A DNA stretch of 52,905 bases from an uncultured Solobacterium sp. (GTDB lineage Bacteria; Bacillota_I; Bacilli_A; Erysipelotrichales; Erysipelotrichaceae): NCBI GenBank assembly GCA_938039295.1, contig CALHUY010000076.1:1-52905 (forward strand). The letters are read 5' to 3'. The translations under genes were made by a program, and so were the position numbers. Each line of letters starts with the position of its first letter. Position 1 is the stretch's first letter. Below are positions 6,730 to 14,800 of the stretch, one piece after another. A model generated the notes under the pieces. It was given only the letters and a program-made list of their open reading frames with translations. It searched no databases and was not told the origin of the DNA.

Positions 6730-6990
6730 ATGAAAAAGAAAATAAATACGATTGTAGGATCAATTGGAGCGTTTGTTGGAGTCTTCGTTTTCATCACTTA
6801 TATCCCACAGATTATTGCAAACTTGAATGGTATAAAGGGACAACCACACCAACCACTTACAGCAGCTGTTTCATGCTTGATTTGGGTTATTTATGGTTGG
6901 ACTAAGGAACCAAAGAAAGACTATATCTTAATTATCCCAAATGCATTTGGAGTTGTGTTAGGATTCTTAACATTCATTACAGCTCTATAA
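6730..6990 (+). CDS. SemiSWEET-family sugar transporter
   Basis: A protein of 86 residues with three predicted membrane helices (about 8-28, 42-57 and 67-85), the size and layout of the bacterial SemiSWEET/PQ-loop half-transporters, which work as dimers to move sugars passively. The PQ motif is visible in helix 1 as FVFITYIPQIIANLNG, and helix 2 has the conserved Asn-free LTAAVSCLIWVIYGW pattern with the Trp typical of the sugar pocket. GAAAGGAG precedes the ATG. A second family member lies at 32144-32401; the two share IPQI/FPQI, NLNG(I/M)K and a final ITAL, so they are paralogues. The sugar is unknown. Confidence 0.85.
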   Translation: MKKKINTIVGSIGAFVGVFVFITYIPQIIANLNGIKGQPHQPLTAAVSCLIWVIYGWTKEPKKDYILIIPNAFGVVLGFLTFITAL

Positions 6991-7031
6991 TATGCATTAT
7001 CCAGCGTATAAATTTTATACAACGTTATAGG

Positions 7032-7059
7032 ACGACATCGGTGATTGATGTCGTTTTTT
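7032..7059 (+). terminator. terminator after SemiSWEET
   Basis: ACGACATC (7032-7039) pairs with GATGTCGT (7047-7054) and six T follow. Confidence 0.9.
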
Positions 7060-7135
7060 AATGATCATGTGACATAGGGTGGTAGCCTAATTATTTTTTT
7101 CATATTACAATAGTAATGATAGATAGGTGGTAATT

Positions 7136-8164
7136 ATGAAGATATTGAGTATTGCCGTACCATGTTATAACTCACAGGACTACATGGAGCACTGTGTAGA
7201 GACGTTATTAACTGGTGGTGAAAAAGTTGAAATTATTATCGTAAATGATGGTTCAAAGGATGATACAGCTGCTATCGCTGATCGCCTTGCGGAAAAATAC
7301 CCGACGATTGTCAAAGCCGTACACCAAGAGAATGGTGGACATGGTGAAGCTGTAAATACAGGTATTAAGAATGCGACTGGTGTATTCTTCAAGGTTGTAG
7401 ATAGTGATGACTGGGTTGGTGAAGAAGCGCTTGCGACTTTACTTGAGAAATTAGAAATGTTTAGTAATAGTGGTGAAGATGCTGTTAATGTTCCTGACTT
7501 AGTATTATGTAACTATATCTATGACAAGGTAGGTGTTAAGCATAAGAAGGTAATTAACTATAAGGGTTACTTACCGCTCAATCGTACATTTACTTGGCAG
7601 GATGTAAAGAAGATGCCTCCAGGTAAATATATGACCATGCATGCGTGCGTATATCGTACAGAAGTATTACGTGAAAGTCAGTTGGTATTACCTAAGCATA
7701 CATTCTATGTAGATAATATCTATGTATTCAAGCCTTTGCCATTTGTAAAGAAGCTCTATTACTTAGATATTAATCTGTACCATTACTTTATTGGTCGTGA
7801 TGATCAATCCGTAAATGAAAAGGTAATGATTAAGAGACTCGACCAACAGTTACGTGTAAACAAGATTATGATTGATACGTTAAGTGCTTATGATAAGTCT
7901 ATTCCTAACTGCACGGAGTATATGTATTCTTACTTAGAGATTATCTCTGCAATTACTTCAGTGCTTGCGACATTATCTGGAACACCAGAACATCTAGCAA
8001 TGAAGGAAGATTTATGGAAGTACATGCAGGAAACAGATGCAGAAATTTATCGGAAGGTGCGTTATTCCTTTGTTGGTAGAGCTGTTAACTTACCTGGTAA
8101 GTTTGGCCAAAGTGCATTACTTGCGATTTATAAGCTTGCTCAAAAACTATATGGATTTAACTAA
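7136..8164 (+). CDS. family 2 glycosyltransferase
   Basis: About 342 residues with a GT-A fold of family GT2. The N-terminus ILSIAVPCYNSQDYMEHCVE is the typical nucleotide-sugar-binding start, followed by EIIIVNDGSKDDT (the D of NDGS binds UDP), NGGHGEAVNTGIKNATG and the metal-binding FKVVDSDDWV (D-x-D). No membrane helix is evident, so it is probably cytoplasmic and membrane-associated. The frame extends three codons upstream to a GTG, but AGGTGG is placed five bases before the ATG at 7136. It stands alone between two terminators. It probably adds a sugar to a surface glycan or glycolipid; donor and acceptor are unknown. Confidence 0.9.
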   Translation: MKILSIAVPCYNSQDYMEHCVETLLTGGEKVEIIIVNDGSKDDTAAIADRLAEKYPTIVKAVHQENGGHGEAVNTGIKNATGVFFKVVDSDDWVGEEALATLLEKLEMFSNSGEDAVNVPDLVLCNYIYDKVGVKHKKVINYKGYLPLNRTFTWQDVKKMPPGKYMTMHACVYRTEVLRESQLVLPKHTFYVDNIYVFKPLPFVKKLYYLDINLYHYFIGRDDQSVNEKVMIKRLDQQLRVNKIMIDTLSAYDKSIPNCTEYMYSYLEIISAITSVLATLSGTPEHLAMKEDLWKYMQETDAEIYRKVRYSFVGRAVNLPGKFGQSALLAIYKLAQKLYGFN

Positions 8165-8185
8165 GCGGATTATTTCCGCTTTTTT
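8164..8185 (+). terminator. terminator after GT2 gene
   Basis: AGCGGA (8164-8169) and TCCGCT (8175-8180) form a short stem with a T run; it overlaps the stop codon region of the glycosyltransferase. Confidence 0.85.
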
Positions 8186-8267
8186 GAAAGCAGTAAACGT
8201 GCATCATAGTGAAATTAGAGTATAATAAACCACAGTTTTATTTGAAATAGATAGGAGTGTGATAAAG

Positions 8268-8507
8268 ATGGATAAGACAGCAAAAATGATTATTGAATTA
8301 GTACCTGATGAGGTAATGCATAAGATTCCATTCTTTGTAAGAGGACACGCCACAAAGGATACAGTGGCTAAGATTGCGAAGGAACATCCAGAGCTATATG
8401 CCCAGGCACAACAAAGTGATGTATTAGAGGGTGAACTAAAGGAACAACTCAGCAAAATTATCAACGATATCTTCGACCAGAAGATGAGAAAACATGGATA
8501 TAAATAA
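8268..8507 (+). CDS. small uncharacterised protein
   Basis: A protein of 79 residues that I do not recognise. It starts MDKTAKMIIELVPDEVMHKI and is predicted to be helical, charged and cytoplasmic, with no Cys, no signal peptide and no membrane segment. AGGAG at 8253-8257 is ten bases from the ATG at 8268, which decides the start over an in-frame GTG three codons upstream. Its own terminator follows at once and a terminator precedes it, so it is an independent unit. It lies just ahead of the two-component system on the same strand, but the terminator argues against one operon. The clean ribosome site and its codon use support it as a real gene. Confidence 0.75.
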   Translation: MDKTAKMIIELVPDEVMHKIPFFVRGHATKDTVAKIAKEHPELYAQAQQSDVLEGELKEQLSKIINDIFDQKMRKHGYK

Positions 8508-8528
8508 AAAAGGGGTAATCCCTTTTTT
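8506..8528 (+). terminator. terminator after the small gene
   Basis: AAAAAAGGG (8506-8514), loop GTAAT, CCCTTTTTT (8520-8528): a short GC stem extended by an A/T run. Confidence 0.85.
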
Positions 8529-8601
8529 GCGTTGATAGGGTACAATAGTGACAAAGATATATTAACAAACCAACCTGTGATAAAATAAAGGCGGTGATAA
8601 T

Positions 8602-9261
8602 ATGAAAAAAGTAATCGCAATCGTTGAAGACGAAAAAGATTTAAATGAATTAGTAAAAAGATATTTAGAAAAAGAAGAATACGAAGTACGTTCTTATTTG
8701 GATTTTGATGAGGCTTACTCTCATACATCTGATGAAGATATACATCTATGGATTCTTGACATTATGTTAGGCGATAAGAGTGGATTTGATCTTATTGAAG
8801 CAATCCGTTCATATCGTTCTGAAGTGCCTGTTATCTTTATGTCTGCACGTGACAAGGAATTTGACCGTATCATTGGACTTGAAAAGGGTAGTGATGACTA
8901 TATCACAAAGCCATTCTCGCCAAAGGAACTTGTATTACGTGTCAACAACCTGATTCGTCGTATTTACAAAGATGAAGCAGAACATATCAAGGTCGATGGC
9001 TATGAGATTGATGAAGCACAGAGAATTGTCATCGAAGATGATAAGCAGATTGATTTAACAACCAAAGAGTTTGAACTCTTGATGATGTTCGTAAATAACC
9101 GTGGTACTGCTTTCCCTCGTGAACAGATTCTATCTCAAGTTTGGGAAGAGAATTACTTTGGTAGCGACCGTGTCGTAGATGATACGTTACGTAGACTTAG
9201 AAAGAAAATGCCGAATTTAAGTATTCATACGATTTATGGATTCGGTTATAGGCTCGGATAA
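8602..9261 (+). CDS. OmpR/PhoB-type response regulator
   Basis: A protein of 219 residues. Receiver domain 1-115: acidic pair E9-D10-E11, phospho-acceptor Asp53 in WILDIMLGDKSG, Ser81 in VIFMSA and Lys103 in YITKPFSPKEL. The C-terminal winged helix at about 125-219 has DLTTKEFELLMMFVNNRGTA, REQILSQVW and VDDTLRRLRKKM, then IHTIYGFGYRLG, the signature of OmpR-type DNA-binding domains. GGCGGTGAT precedes the ATG. The stop codon overlaps the start of the kinase gene, so the two are co-translated. The regulon is unknown. Position between cell-wall and surface-glycan genes allows an envelope-stress role, but this is only a guess. Confidence 0.95.
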   Translation: MKKVIAIVEDEKDLNELVKRYLEKEEYEVRSYLDFDEAYSHTSDEDIHLWILDIMLGDKSGFDLIEAIRSYRSEVPVIFMSARDKEFDRIIGLEKGSDDYITKPFSPKELVLRVNNLIRRIYKDEAEHIKVDGYEIDEAQRIVIEDDKQIDLTTKEFELLMMFVNNRGTAFPREQILSQVWEENYFGSDRVVDDTLRRLRKKMPNLSIHTIYGFGYRLG

Positions 9262-10664
9262 TGAAGCGCATACGAATGTGGTTGCGTGAGTTAAGTTTGT
9301 CGCAACAGTTACTCAGTATGATCTTCCTTTTCATCATGATTTTTGCGATGTTCGTGATTATCTTTCTTTCGCCATCGATTGAACGATTTACCGAAGCGGA
9401 AATGTATAATCGCTTGCATAGTGCACAAGAAAGCTTAATTTTATACGCAGATCAAAATCCAGGACAGTCTTTGGACTTCGTACAGACAGATGGTGCAATC
9501 AGTGCATACTTGTTTGATCATGAGAAGAATACTTTCACTGTGATTTATGGAAGTAAGATGGATCAGACTTTAAAGGAAAGACTGAAGACAAATGCGAATG
9601 TTCCATATTCTGGTACACTGGATTCTTTTTATACGCCAGAAGAGCAATTAGATGGAACAAACACCCCTGTAGATAATACTGTTTTATATTCTAAGACATT
9701 ATTAAATGATGGTCGTGAACTGATTACTGTTATGTCTAACGCTGCCCAACAGCGCTTGCGTGATAGTTTAATCAATGGTGTTGTGCTGTTGAACGTTAGT
9801 TTTGTAATCGGCTTTATGGTGATGTTGTTAATATGGGTGACGACTTTAATCTTACCGTTATCACAAATCAAGTATTATATTGCAAAAATTAAGAACGAAG
9901 AAGATGCAGAACTCGCTGTAAAACGTAATGATGAGATTGGCGAAGTTGCGGATGCACTTCGTGATATGAATGCCCAACTTAAGAAACAAAATCGTGAGAA
10001 AGAAGAAATGATTCAAAATATTTCTCATGACTTAAAGACACCAATTACGACAATCAAGTCATATGGAGAATCGATTAAAGATGGTATCTATCCATATGAA
10101 ACATTGGAGAAGTCTGTTGATGTCATCATTGAACATGCTAGTCGTTTAGAAAAGAAGGTTAAGAGTCTCATCATCCTCAATAAGATGGACTATCTAAAGG
10201 ATACTGTTGAGGAAGGTAATCATCTCAATATGAATAAAATTATTGATAAAGCACTGTTATCTCTCAAGGTTGTTCGTCCAGAGATTAGCTTTATCTGTGA
10301 ACTGGATGAAGAGGTTTACTTCCATGGTGAAGAAGAGCCATGGCGTATTGTTGTGGAGAACTTAATTGATAATGCATTACGTTATTCTAAGAGTTATATC
10401 AAGGTGACATTACAAGAAAATGAGTTATGTGTAATCAATGATGGTAAGAATATTTCAAAAGACCGCTTGACTACATTGTTCCATCGCTATGAAAAGGGAA
10501 CAGATGGACAATTTGGTTTAGGTCTATCCATTGTTCACCGTGTAGTAACAACGTATGGATACCGTGTAGCAGCGGAAAATCTTACGGAAGGTGTATGCTT
10601 TAGAATTTGGCATGATGCTAAGACACAAAAACCAAAGAAAACAAATGAAAATACTACTGCATAA
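9261..10664 (+). CDS. sensor histidine kinase
   Basis: 467 residues: membrane helix 1 at about 18-36, an extracytoplasmic sensor region of about 135 residues, membrane helix 2 at about 172-198, HAMP (about 199-245), and a HisKA domain with MIQNISHDLKTPITTIKSYG, where His256 is the phosphorylation site. The ATPase domain has the N box NLIDNALRYS (366-375) and the G2 box FGLGLSIVHRV (419-428). An F box is weak (LFHRYEKG). Translation begins at the ATG overlapping the TAA of the response regulator gene (TAATG), with no separate ribosome site in the gap. The sensor domain is not recognised, so the signal is unknown. Confidence 0.95.
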   Translation: MKRIRMWLRELSLSQQLLSMIFLFIMIFAMFVIIFLSPSIERFTEAEMYNRLHSAQESLILYADQNPGQSLDFVQTDGAISAYLFDHEKNTFTVIYGSKMDQTLKERLKTNANVPYSGTLDSFYTPEEQLDGTNTPVDNTVLYSKTLLNDGRELITVMSNAAQQRLRDSLINGVVLLNVSFVIGFMVMLLIWVTTLILPLSQIKYYIAKIKNEEDAELAVKRNDEIGEVADALRDMNAQLKKQNREKEEMIQNISHDLKTPITTIKSYGESIKDGIYPYETLEKSVDVIIEHASRLEKKVKSLIILNKMDYLKDTVEEGNHLNMNKIIDKALLSLKVVRPEISFICELDEEVYFHGEEEPWRIVVENLIDNALRYSKSYIKVTLQENELCVINDGKNISKDRLTTLFHRYEKGTDGQFGLGLSIVHRVVTTYGYRVAAENLTEGVCFRIWHDAKTQKPKKTNENTTA

Positions 10665-10678
10665 ACGTGTATTAATGG

Positions 10679-10707
10679 GTGAAAATTTCATCAATATCGA
10701 TTAAAAT
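10679..10707 (+). promoter_or_regulatory. possible promoter, near-leaderless
   Basis: GTGAAA (10679-10684), a 17-base spacer and TAAAAT (10702-10707) lie 10 bases before the ATG of the hydrolase gene, leaving room for a leader of only a few bases and no Shine-Dalgarno sequence. Confidence 0.5.
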
Positions 10708-10717
10708 ATAAAGACAT

Positions 10718-11479
10718 ATGAAAAAAATAGAACAGATTTACGGTGTAAAAACAGCATATATCACAGAAGGCGAAGGACCAGATATGATTCTTCTGCACGG
10801 ATGGGGTCAGAATAAGGAAATGATGCAGGCAATTTTTGATCACTTCAAAGATCGCTATCGTGTTTTTGCGATTGATTTTCCTGGCTTTGGTGAAAGTGAT
10901 AATCCACCAGTTGCTTGGGGTGTTCCTGATTATGAGGCATTCATGGAAGACTTTATCGCAGTGAATCAAATTCAAAATCCTATTCTTGTTGGGCATTCCT
11001 TTGGTTGTCGTGTAGCGATTCGCTATGGTGCAAAGAACCCAGAGAATGTTAAAAAGATGTGTTTAACAGGGGCTGCGGGTATACGTCCAAAGCAATCTCT
11101 TGAAAGTAAGATTCGTGTCAAGTTGTTTAAAGCTGGTAAGTGGCTTTTAAAAGTGACTGGTCAAACTAAGAAATTAGAAGAACTTCAAAAGAATGCTGGA
11201 TCAGAGGATTATCGTAATGCGCAGGGTATTATGAGACCTACATTTGTAAAGGTAGTTAATGATGATGTAACAGAGTTATTGCCTTTGGTAAAATGTCCTG
11301 TATTACTTGTGTGGGGTGATTTAGATACAGCTGCACCACTATGGATGGGACAGCAGATGGAGAAGATGATGCCTGATGCAGGTCTTGCGATATTTGCAGG
11401 TGATGACCACTGGGCATATTGGCACCAAGCAGACCGTTTTAATCGCGTTCTAGATATATTCTTAAAGGAGACGGCTTAG
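10718..11479 (+). CDS. alpha/beta hydrolase
   Basis: A cytoplasmic protein of 253 residues with the alpha/beta-hydrolase fold. The oxyanion-hole region is MILLHGWGQN (23-32), the nucleophile elbow VGHSFGCR (91-98) gives Ser94, the acid is in VWGDLDTAAP (about D201 or D203) and the base is His231 in GDDHWAY. Lid-type helices lie at about 130-170. No Shine-Dalgarno sequence is visible and a -10-like box is only ten bases from the ATG. The gene is followed by the MurF-like ligase, whose ATG begins two bases after this stop codon, so they form an operon. The substrate is unknown; pairing with a Mur ligase hints at a cell-wall precursor or lipid, by context only. Confidence 0.88.
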   Translation: MKKIEQIYGVKTAYITEGEGPDMILLHGWGQNKEMMQAIFDHFKDRYRVFAIDFPGFGESDNPPVAWGVPDYEAFMEDFIAVNQIQNPILVGHSFGCRVAIRYGAKNPENVKKMCLTGAAGIRPKQSLESKIRVKLFKAGKWLLKVTGQTKKLEELQKNAGSEDYRNAQGIMRPTFVKVVNDDVTELLPLVKCPVLLVWGDLDTAAPLWMGQQMEKMMPDAGLAIFAGDDHWAYWHQADRFNRVLDIFLKETA

Positions 11480-11480
11480 T

Positions 11481-13052
11481 ATGGAAAGATGGATACTTGC
11501 AGTTGTAACACTAGTTGCAATGTTGATACCAACAAAACATGCATTACATATGTTCCAGCAGAATCGCTATGAACTAGGTAGATATAGTAAGTGGCTTGCT
11601 GGAAATAAAAAGATGATACAGGGGATGTTGGTTACAACACTTTGCTATATCTTTATTGCAGGATTATTAACATACTTTGCTGGATTTACAATCTTTGCAT
11701 GGGTATGGGTAGGACTACTACTTGTATTTACAGGTATTAACTTTACGAGAGAGAAAAACAAGAAATATATTAAGCCACTTGTATATACTGGTCGTGTAAA
11801 GCGTCAAATCGCTGTGATGGCTTTATTAGAGATTGGTCTTGTATTCCTCAACTTTAAATTATTACCTAAGTATGCATGCATATCAACACTTGTAATTATT
11901 CTACCTTGGATTTTAATCTTCCTGGTCGGATGTATTACATCTCCAATTGAAGCACTTGTAAAACAATGGTTCATTGGTCAAGCAAAGAAGATTCTTCGTG
12001 AAGATAAAGATCTGATTAAGATTGGTATCACTGGTAGTTACGGTAAGACATCTACTAAGAATGTCATGCAGGCAATGATTGGTGAGCAATTTAATACATT
12101 AATGACACCTGCTTCCTACAATACACCAATGGGTATTACAATTACGATTCGAACTTTGTTAAAACCTATTCATCAAGTATTTGTATGTGAGATGGGTGCT
12201 GACCACGTTGGTGAAATTACTTCTCTAATGAAGTTTGTACAACCATCTATTGGTGTTGTAACATCAATTGGTCCACAGCACTTAACAACCTTTGGTTCAC
12301 AAGAGAACATTATCAAAGAGAAGATGCAGATGATGGAACTATTACCAAAGGATGGACTTGGAGTTCTTAACTATGATAACGATTTTATCCGTAACTATCA
12401 TTTAAAGAATCCTGTTAAGACAGTGAGTTATGGTGTAAAGAGTAGAGACGTTGATTATTACGCAGATGATATTACTTACACGCGTATGGGTTCTTCTTTC
12501 ACGGTTATTCATCGTGATGAACATGTACGTATCGAAACAAAGCTTCTAGGAGAGTTAAATATCCTGAATATTCTATCCGCTATCTGTGTCGCAAGACACC
12601 TCAATGTACCATGGCCAACAATCCAGCGTGCAGCGAAGAATATGAAGCAGGTTGAACATCGACTAGAACTTAAGACAATTAATGGTTATCGCTTTATTGA
12701 TGATGCGTTTAACTCGAATCCAGTTGGCTCTGCAATGGCACTAGAAGTACTTGCGATGATGCCAAATACGCGTTATGTTGTAACACCTGGAATGATTGAT
12801 CTTGGCACTATTCAAAATGAAGCGAATAAAGAATTCGGACGTAAGATGAAGGGAAAGGCTGATGAGGTAATCCTTGTTGGTGAAATCCAAACAAAGCCAA
12901 TCTACGAAGGTTTACAAGAAGTTGGATTTGATATGCAACGTGTTATTGTTGTTAAAACAGTCAAAGAAGCTTTTGACCATATCTATCGACATGCATTACC
13001 TTCCGATACAATCCTATTGGAAAATGATTTACCTGACGCATTTAGTCACTAA
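11481..13052 (+). CDS. membrane-anchored MurF-like Mur ligase
   Basis: 523 residues. Residues 1-160 hold about five hydrophobic segments (near 3-17, 50-68, 70-88, 110-126 and 134-152), then a complete Mur ligase: ATP loop GITGSYGKTSTKN (182-194), substrate region SYNTPMGIT (212-220), EMGADHVGEI, and DDAFNSNPVG (407-416), which matches the D-D-x-Y-N-A-N-P signature of MurF rather than MurC/D/E. MurF adds D-Ala-D-Ala to the UDP-MurNAc tripeptide. Usual MurF is soluble and about 450 residues long, so the membrane domain is an extra. AAAGGAG precedes the ATG. It may be the cell's MurF or a specialised MurF-like ligase; ddl is unlinked at 46 kb. Confident of family, less so of exact reaction. Confidence 0.85.
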   Translation: MERWILAVVTLVAMLIPTKHALHMFQQNRYELGRYSKWLAGNKKMIQGMLVTTLCYIFIAGLLTYFAGFTIFAWVWVGLLLVFTGINFTREKNKKYIKPLVYTGRVKRQIAVMALLEIGLVFLNFKLLPKYACISTLVIILPWILIFLVGCITSPIEALVKQWFIGQAKKILREDKDLIKIGITGSYGKTSTKNVMQAMIGEQFNTLMTPASYNTPMGITITIRTLLKPIHQVFVCEMGADHVGEITSLMKFVQPSIGVVTSIGPQHLTTFGSQENIIKEKMQMMELLPKDGLGVLNYDNDFIRNYHLKNPVKTVSYGVKSRDVDYYADDITYTRMGSSFTVIHRDEHVRIETKLLGELNILNILSAICVARHLNVPWPTIQRAAKNMKQVEHRLELKTINGYRFIDDAFNSNPVGSAMALEVLAMMPNTRYVVTPGMIDLGTIQNEANKEFGRKMKGKADEVILVGEIQTKPIYEGLQEVGFDMQRVIVVKTVKEAFDHIYRHALPSDTILLENDLPDAFSH

Positions 13053-13076
13053 AAAAGTCCACATCAGTGGACTTTT
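13053..13076. terminator. bidirectional terminator
   Basis: AAAAGTCCAC (13053-13062), loop ATCA and GTGGACTTTT (13067-13076) sit between the convergent ligase and MFS genes; A and T runs on both sides let it work on both strands. Confidence 0.9.
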
Positions 13077-14307
13077 ATTTCGCTTTAATTGTTTTAATAA
13101 AGAAGAAGATACCTAATACGAAGAAGATTGCGATACTTCCTACACCAGCACTGATAGAACCTGTTACCTGTGATACAAGTGAGACAGATGCTGTACCTAG
13201 GAAGGCTGCACCTTTACCACAGATATCCATTAAACCAAAGTATTCACCAGACTGCTCTGCTGGGATAATCTTTGTAAAGTAGGAACGTGATAAAGCTTGA
13301 ATACCACCTTGGAATAATCCTACACATACCGCAAGAATCCAGAATTCAACTTGTGTATCTAAGAAGATTGCAAAGATTGCGATACCAAGATATGCAAAGA
13401 TACAGATTAGAATGAGACGTGTTGTATCAAACTTCTGTGCAAGACGTCCAAATGTAAGAGCAGCAGGGAAGGCAACAACCTGTGTCAGTAATAATGCAAG
13501 TAATAAACTTGTGCTATCTAGACCAAGCGCTGTTCCATATGCAGTTGCAAGATCAATGATTGTATAAACACCATCAATATAGAAGAAGAATGAAATTAAG
13601 AACAAGAATATCTTCTTATGCTTTGTTGCATTCTTGAGCGTATTTCCTAAACGTTTAAAACTTTCTGCAATAGCGTTCTTTGTATTTTCAATATAATGTG
13701 TTTGTTTATATGTCTTTAATAAAGGTAATGAGAATACAAACCACCAAATCGCTGTAATCGTAAAGGCAATTGTCATTGCTAGACTTCCGGAGATACCAAT
13801 ATTTTTACCACCAAGAATCACGGCAAGTGATAATACAAATGGAATACAAGAACCAATATATCCCCATGCATATCCTAGAGAGGATACGCTATCGAGGCGC
13901 TCTTCAGTGGTGATATCTCCTAACATAGAATCATAGAAGATAATACTAGAAGAGTATACTGCCTTTGCAATAATGAAGAATATTAGAAACATTAACCAAT
14001 GTGAGATAAATCCCATCATAAAGCATAGAATTGATCCAACTAGTACAGAAATAAAGAAGATAGGTTTCTTAAATCCCTTGAAGTCTGTGATTGTACCAAC
14101 AACTGGCCCTAAGAAGGCAACACATAGTGTTGCGGCTGATGCGGCATATCCCCAATATGCTAGATAGCTAACGGATGATAATCCATCTCTCTCCGCTAAG
14201 CTATTAAAGTATAGCGGCATAATCGTTGAAACTAGTAAGATGAAGGCAGAGTTACCGACATCATATAAGATCCAGTCTTTTTCAGACTTTGTAAGTTTTG
14301 TGAACAT
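13075..14307 (-). CDS. MFS transporter, UMF1/Atg22-like
   Basis: 410 residues with about 12 membrane helices. The N-terminus KLTKSEKDWILYDVGNSAFI, followed by LLVSTIMPLYFNSLA, is characteristic of the UMF1 (Atg22-like) branch of the major facilitator superfamily, in which the W-x-x-Y-D-x-x-N-S/A-A motif is conserved. GYAWGYIGSCIPF and RSYFTKIIPAEQSGEYFGLMD are further family blocks. Atg22 exports amino acids from the yeast vacuole; the bacterial substrates are not established. The gene stands alone, converging on the ligase and separated from the tRNA operon by a terminator. Confidence 0.88.
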   Translation of the reverse strand: MFTKLTKSEKDWILYDVGNSAFILLVSTIMPLYFNSLAERDGLSSVSYLAYWGYAASAATLCVAFLGPVVGTITDFKGFKKPIFFISVLVGSILCFMMGFISHWLMFLIFFIIAKAVYSSSIIFYDSMLGDITTEERLDSVSSLGYAWGYIGSCIPFVLSLAVILGGKNIGISGSLAMTIAFTITAIWWFVFSLPLLKTYKQTHYIENTKNAIAESFKRLGNTLKNATKHKKIFLFLISFFFYIDGVYTIIDLATAYGTALGLDSTSLLLALLLTQVVAFPAALTFGRLAQKFDTTRLILICIFAYLGIAIFAIFLDTQVEFWILAVCVGLFQGGIQALSRSYFTKIIPAEQSGEYFGLMDICGKGAAFLGTASVSLVSQVTGSISAGVGSIAIFFVLGIFFFIKTIKAK

Positions 14308-14405
14308 AATTTTATCTCCCCACGATATTGATTATGTATTAAAAAGAGTTATGAAACAATTATTTTTGTAACAAAAATATAAATTTCATAACTTGAACAC
14401 AAAAT

Positions 14406-14431
14406 GAAAATAAAAAATCCTATTTCTAGGA
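14406..14431 (-). terminator. terminator of the tRNA operon
   Basis: Read on the minus strand, TCCTA, loop GAAA, TAGGA (14418-14431) is followed by TTTTTTATTTT. It lies just beyond tRNA-Gly. Confidence 0.85.
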
Positions 14432-14440
14432 CTGTTTTAA

Positions 14441-14514
14441 TGGAGCGAGTGAGCGGAATTGAACCGCCGTGTCCACCTTGGCAAGGTGGCGTTCTACCAT
14501 TGAACTACACTCGC
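14441..14514 (-). tRNA. tRNA-Gly (GCC)
   Basis: The minus strand folds as a cloverleaf with acceptor GCGAGTG/CACTCGC, T-loop GTTCAATTC and anticodon loop TTGCCAA, giving GCC (glycine). CCA is encoded at the 3' end (TGG at 14441-14443). Last gene of the three-tRNA operon. Confidence 0.95.
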
Positions 14515-14518
14515 GTAA

Positions 14519-14595
14519 TGGCGGTCCCGACGAGATTCGAACTCGCGATCTTCTCCGTGACAGGGAGACGAGATAAACCACTACTCCACGGGACC
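14519..14595 (-). tRNA. tRNA-Asp (GTC)
   Basis: Acceptor GGTCCCG/CGGGACC, T-loop GTTCGAATC, anticodon loop CTGTCAC with GTC (aspartate) and an encoded CCA. Only four bases separate it from tRNA-Gly. Confidence 0.95.
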
Positions 14596-14601
14596 AATGT
14601 A

Positions 14602-14692
14602 TGGCGAGGAAAGAGGGATTTGAACCCTCGCGCCGGTTTCCCGACCTATGCCCTTAGCAGGGGCACCTCTTCGGCCTCTTGAGTATTTCCTC
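14602..14692 (-). tRNA. tRNA-Ser (GCT)
   Basis: A class II tRNA of 91 bases with a long variable arm (TAGGTCGGGAAACCGGC region), acceptor GAGGAAA/TTTCCTC, anticodon GCT (serine) in the loop TGCTAA, and an encoded CCA. First gene of the operon. Confidence 0.95.
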
Positions 14693-14736
14693 AACTATTG
14701 CCAAGTGCATACTGACTAACCGTTCAGCGCTTTACT

Positions 14737-14765
14737 ATATTACCACGGGCATTTTTTCATTGCAA
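14737..14765 (-). promoter_or_regulatory. promoter of the tRNA Ser-Asp-Gly operon
   Basis: Read on the minus strand, TTGCAA (14765-14760), 17 bases and TAATAT (14742-14737). The transcript would begin near 14730, leaving a short leader before tRNA-Ser. Confidence 0.8.
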
Positions 14766-14800
14766 GATGTTTTTTACTTTTTTGATGATTTTTCTAAAGC

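Larger units (their letters stand above)
6596..7014 (+). repeat. imperfect 20-base direct repeats flanking the SemiSWEET gene
   Basis: CATTATCCAG-A-GTAT-C-AATT at 6596-6615 recurs as CATTATCCAG-C-GTAT-A-AATT at 6995-7014, matching at 18 of 20 positions. The copies bracket the SemiSWEET gene and its promoter. This may be chance in AT-rich DNA or the mark of a past duplication. Confidence 0.35.

Noticed and set aside
6486..6763. Small frames after ogt on both strands
   Set aside because: No ribosome sites, AT-rich, mutually overlapping, and one overlaps the promoter of the next gene.
14404..14682. A 92-codon plus-strand frame
   Set aside because: It is the antisense reading of the tRNA Gly, Asp and Ser genes; its protein-like look (a common annotation error) comes from tRNA sequence.
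14693..14760. A fourth tRNA before tRNA-Ser
   Set aside because: The stretch has no T-loop or anticodon arm; it is explained as the leader and promoter of the operon.
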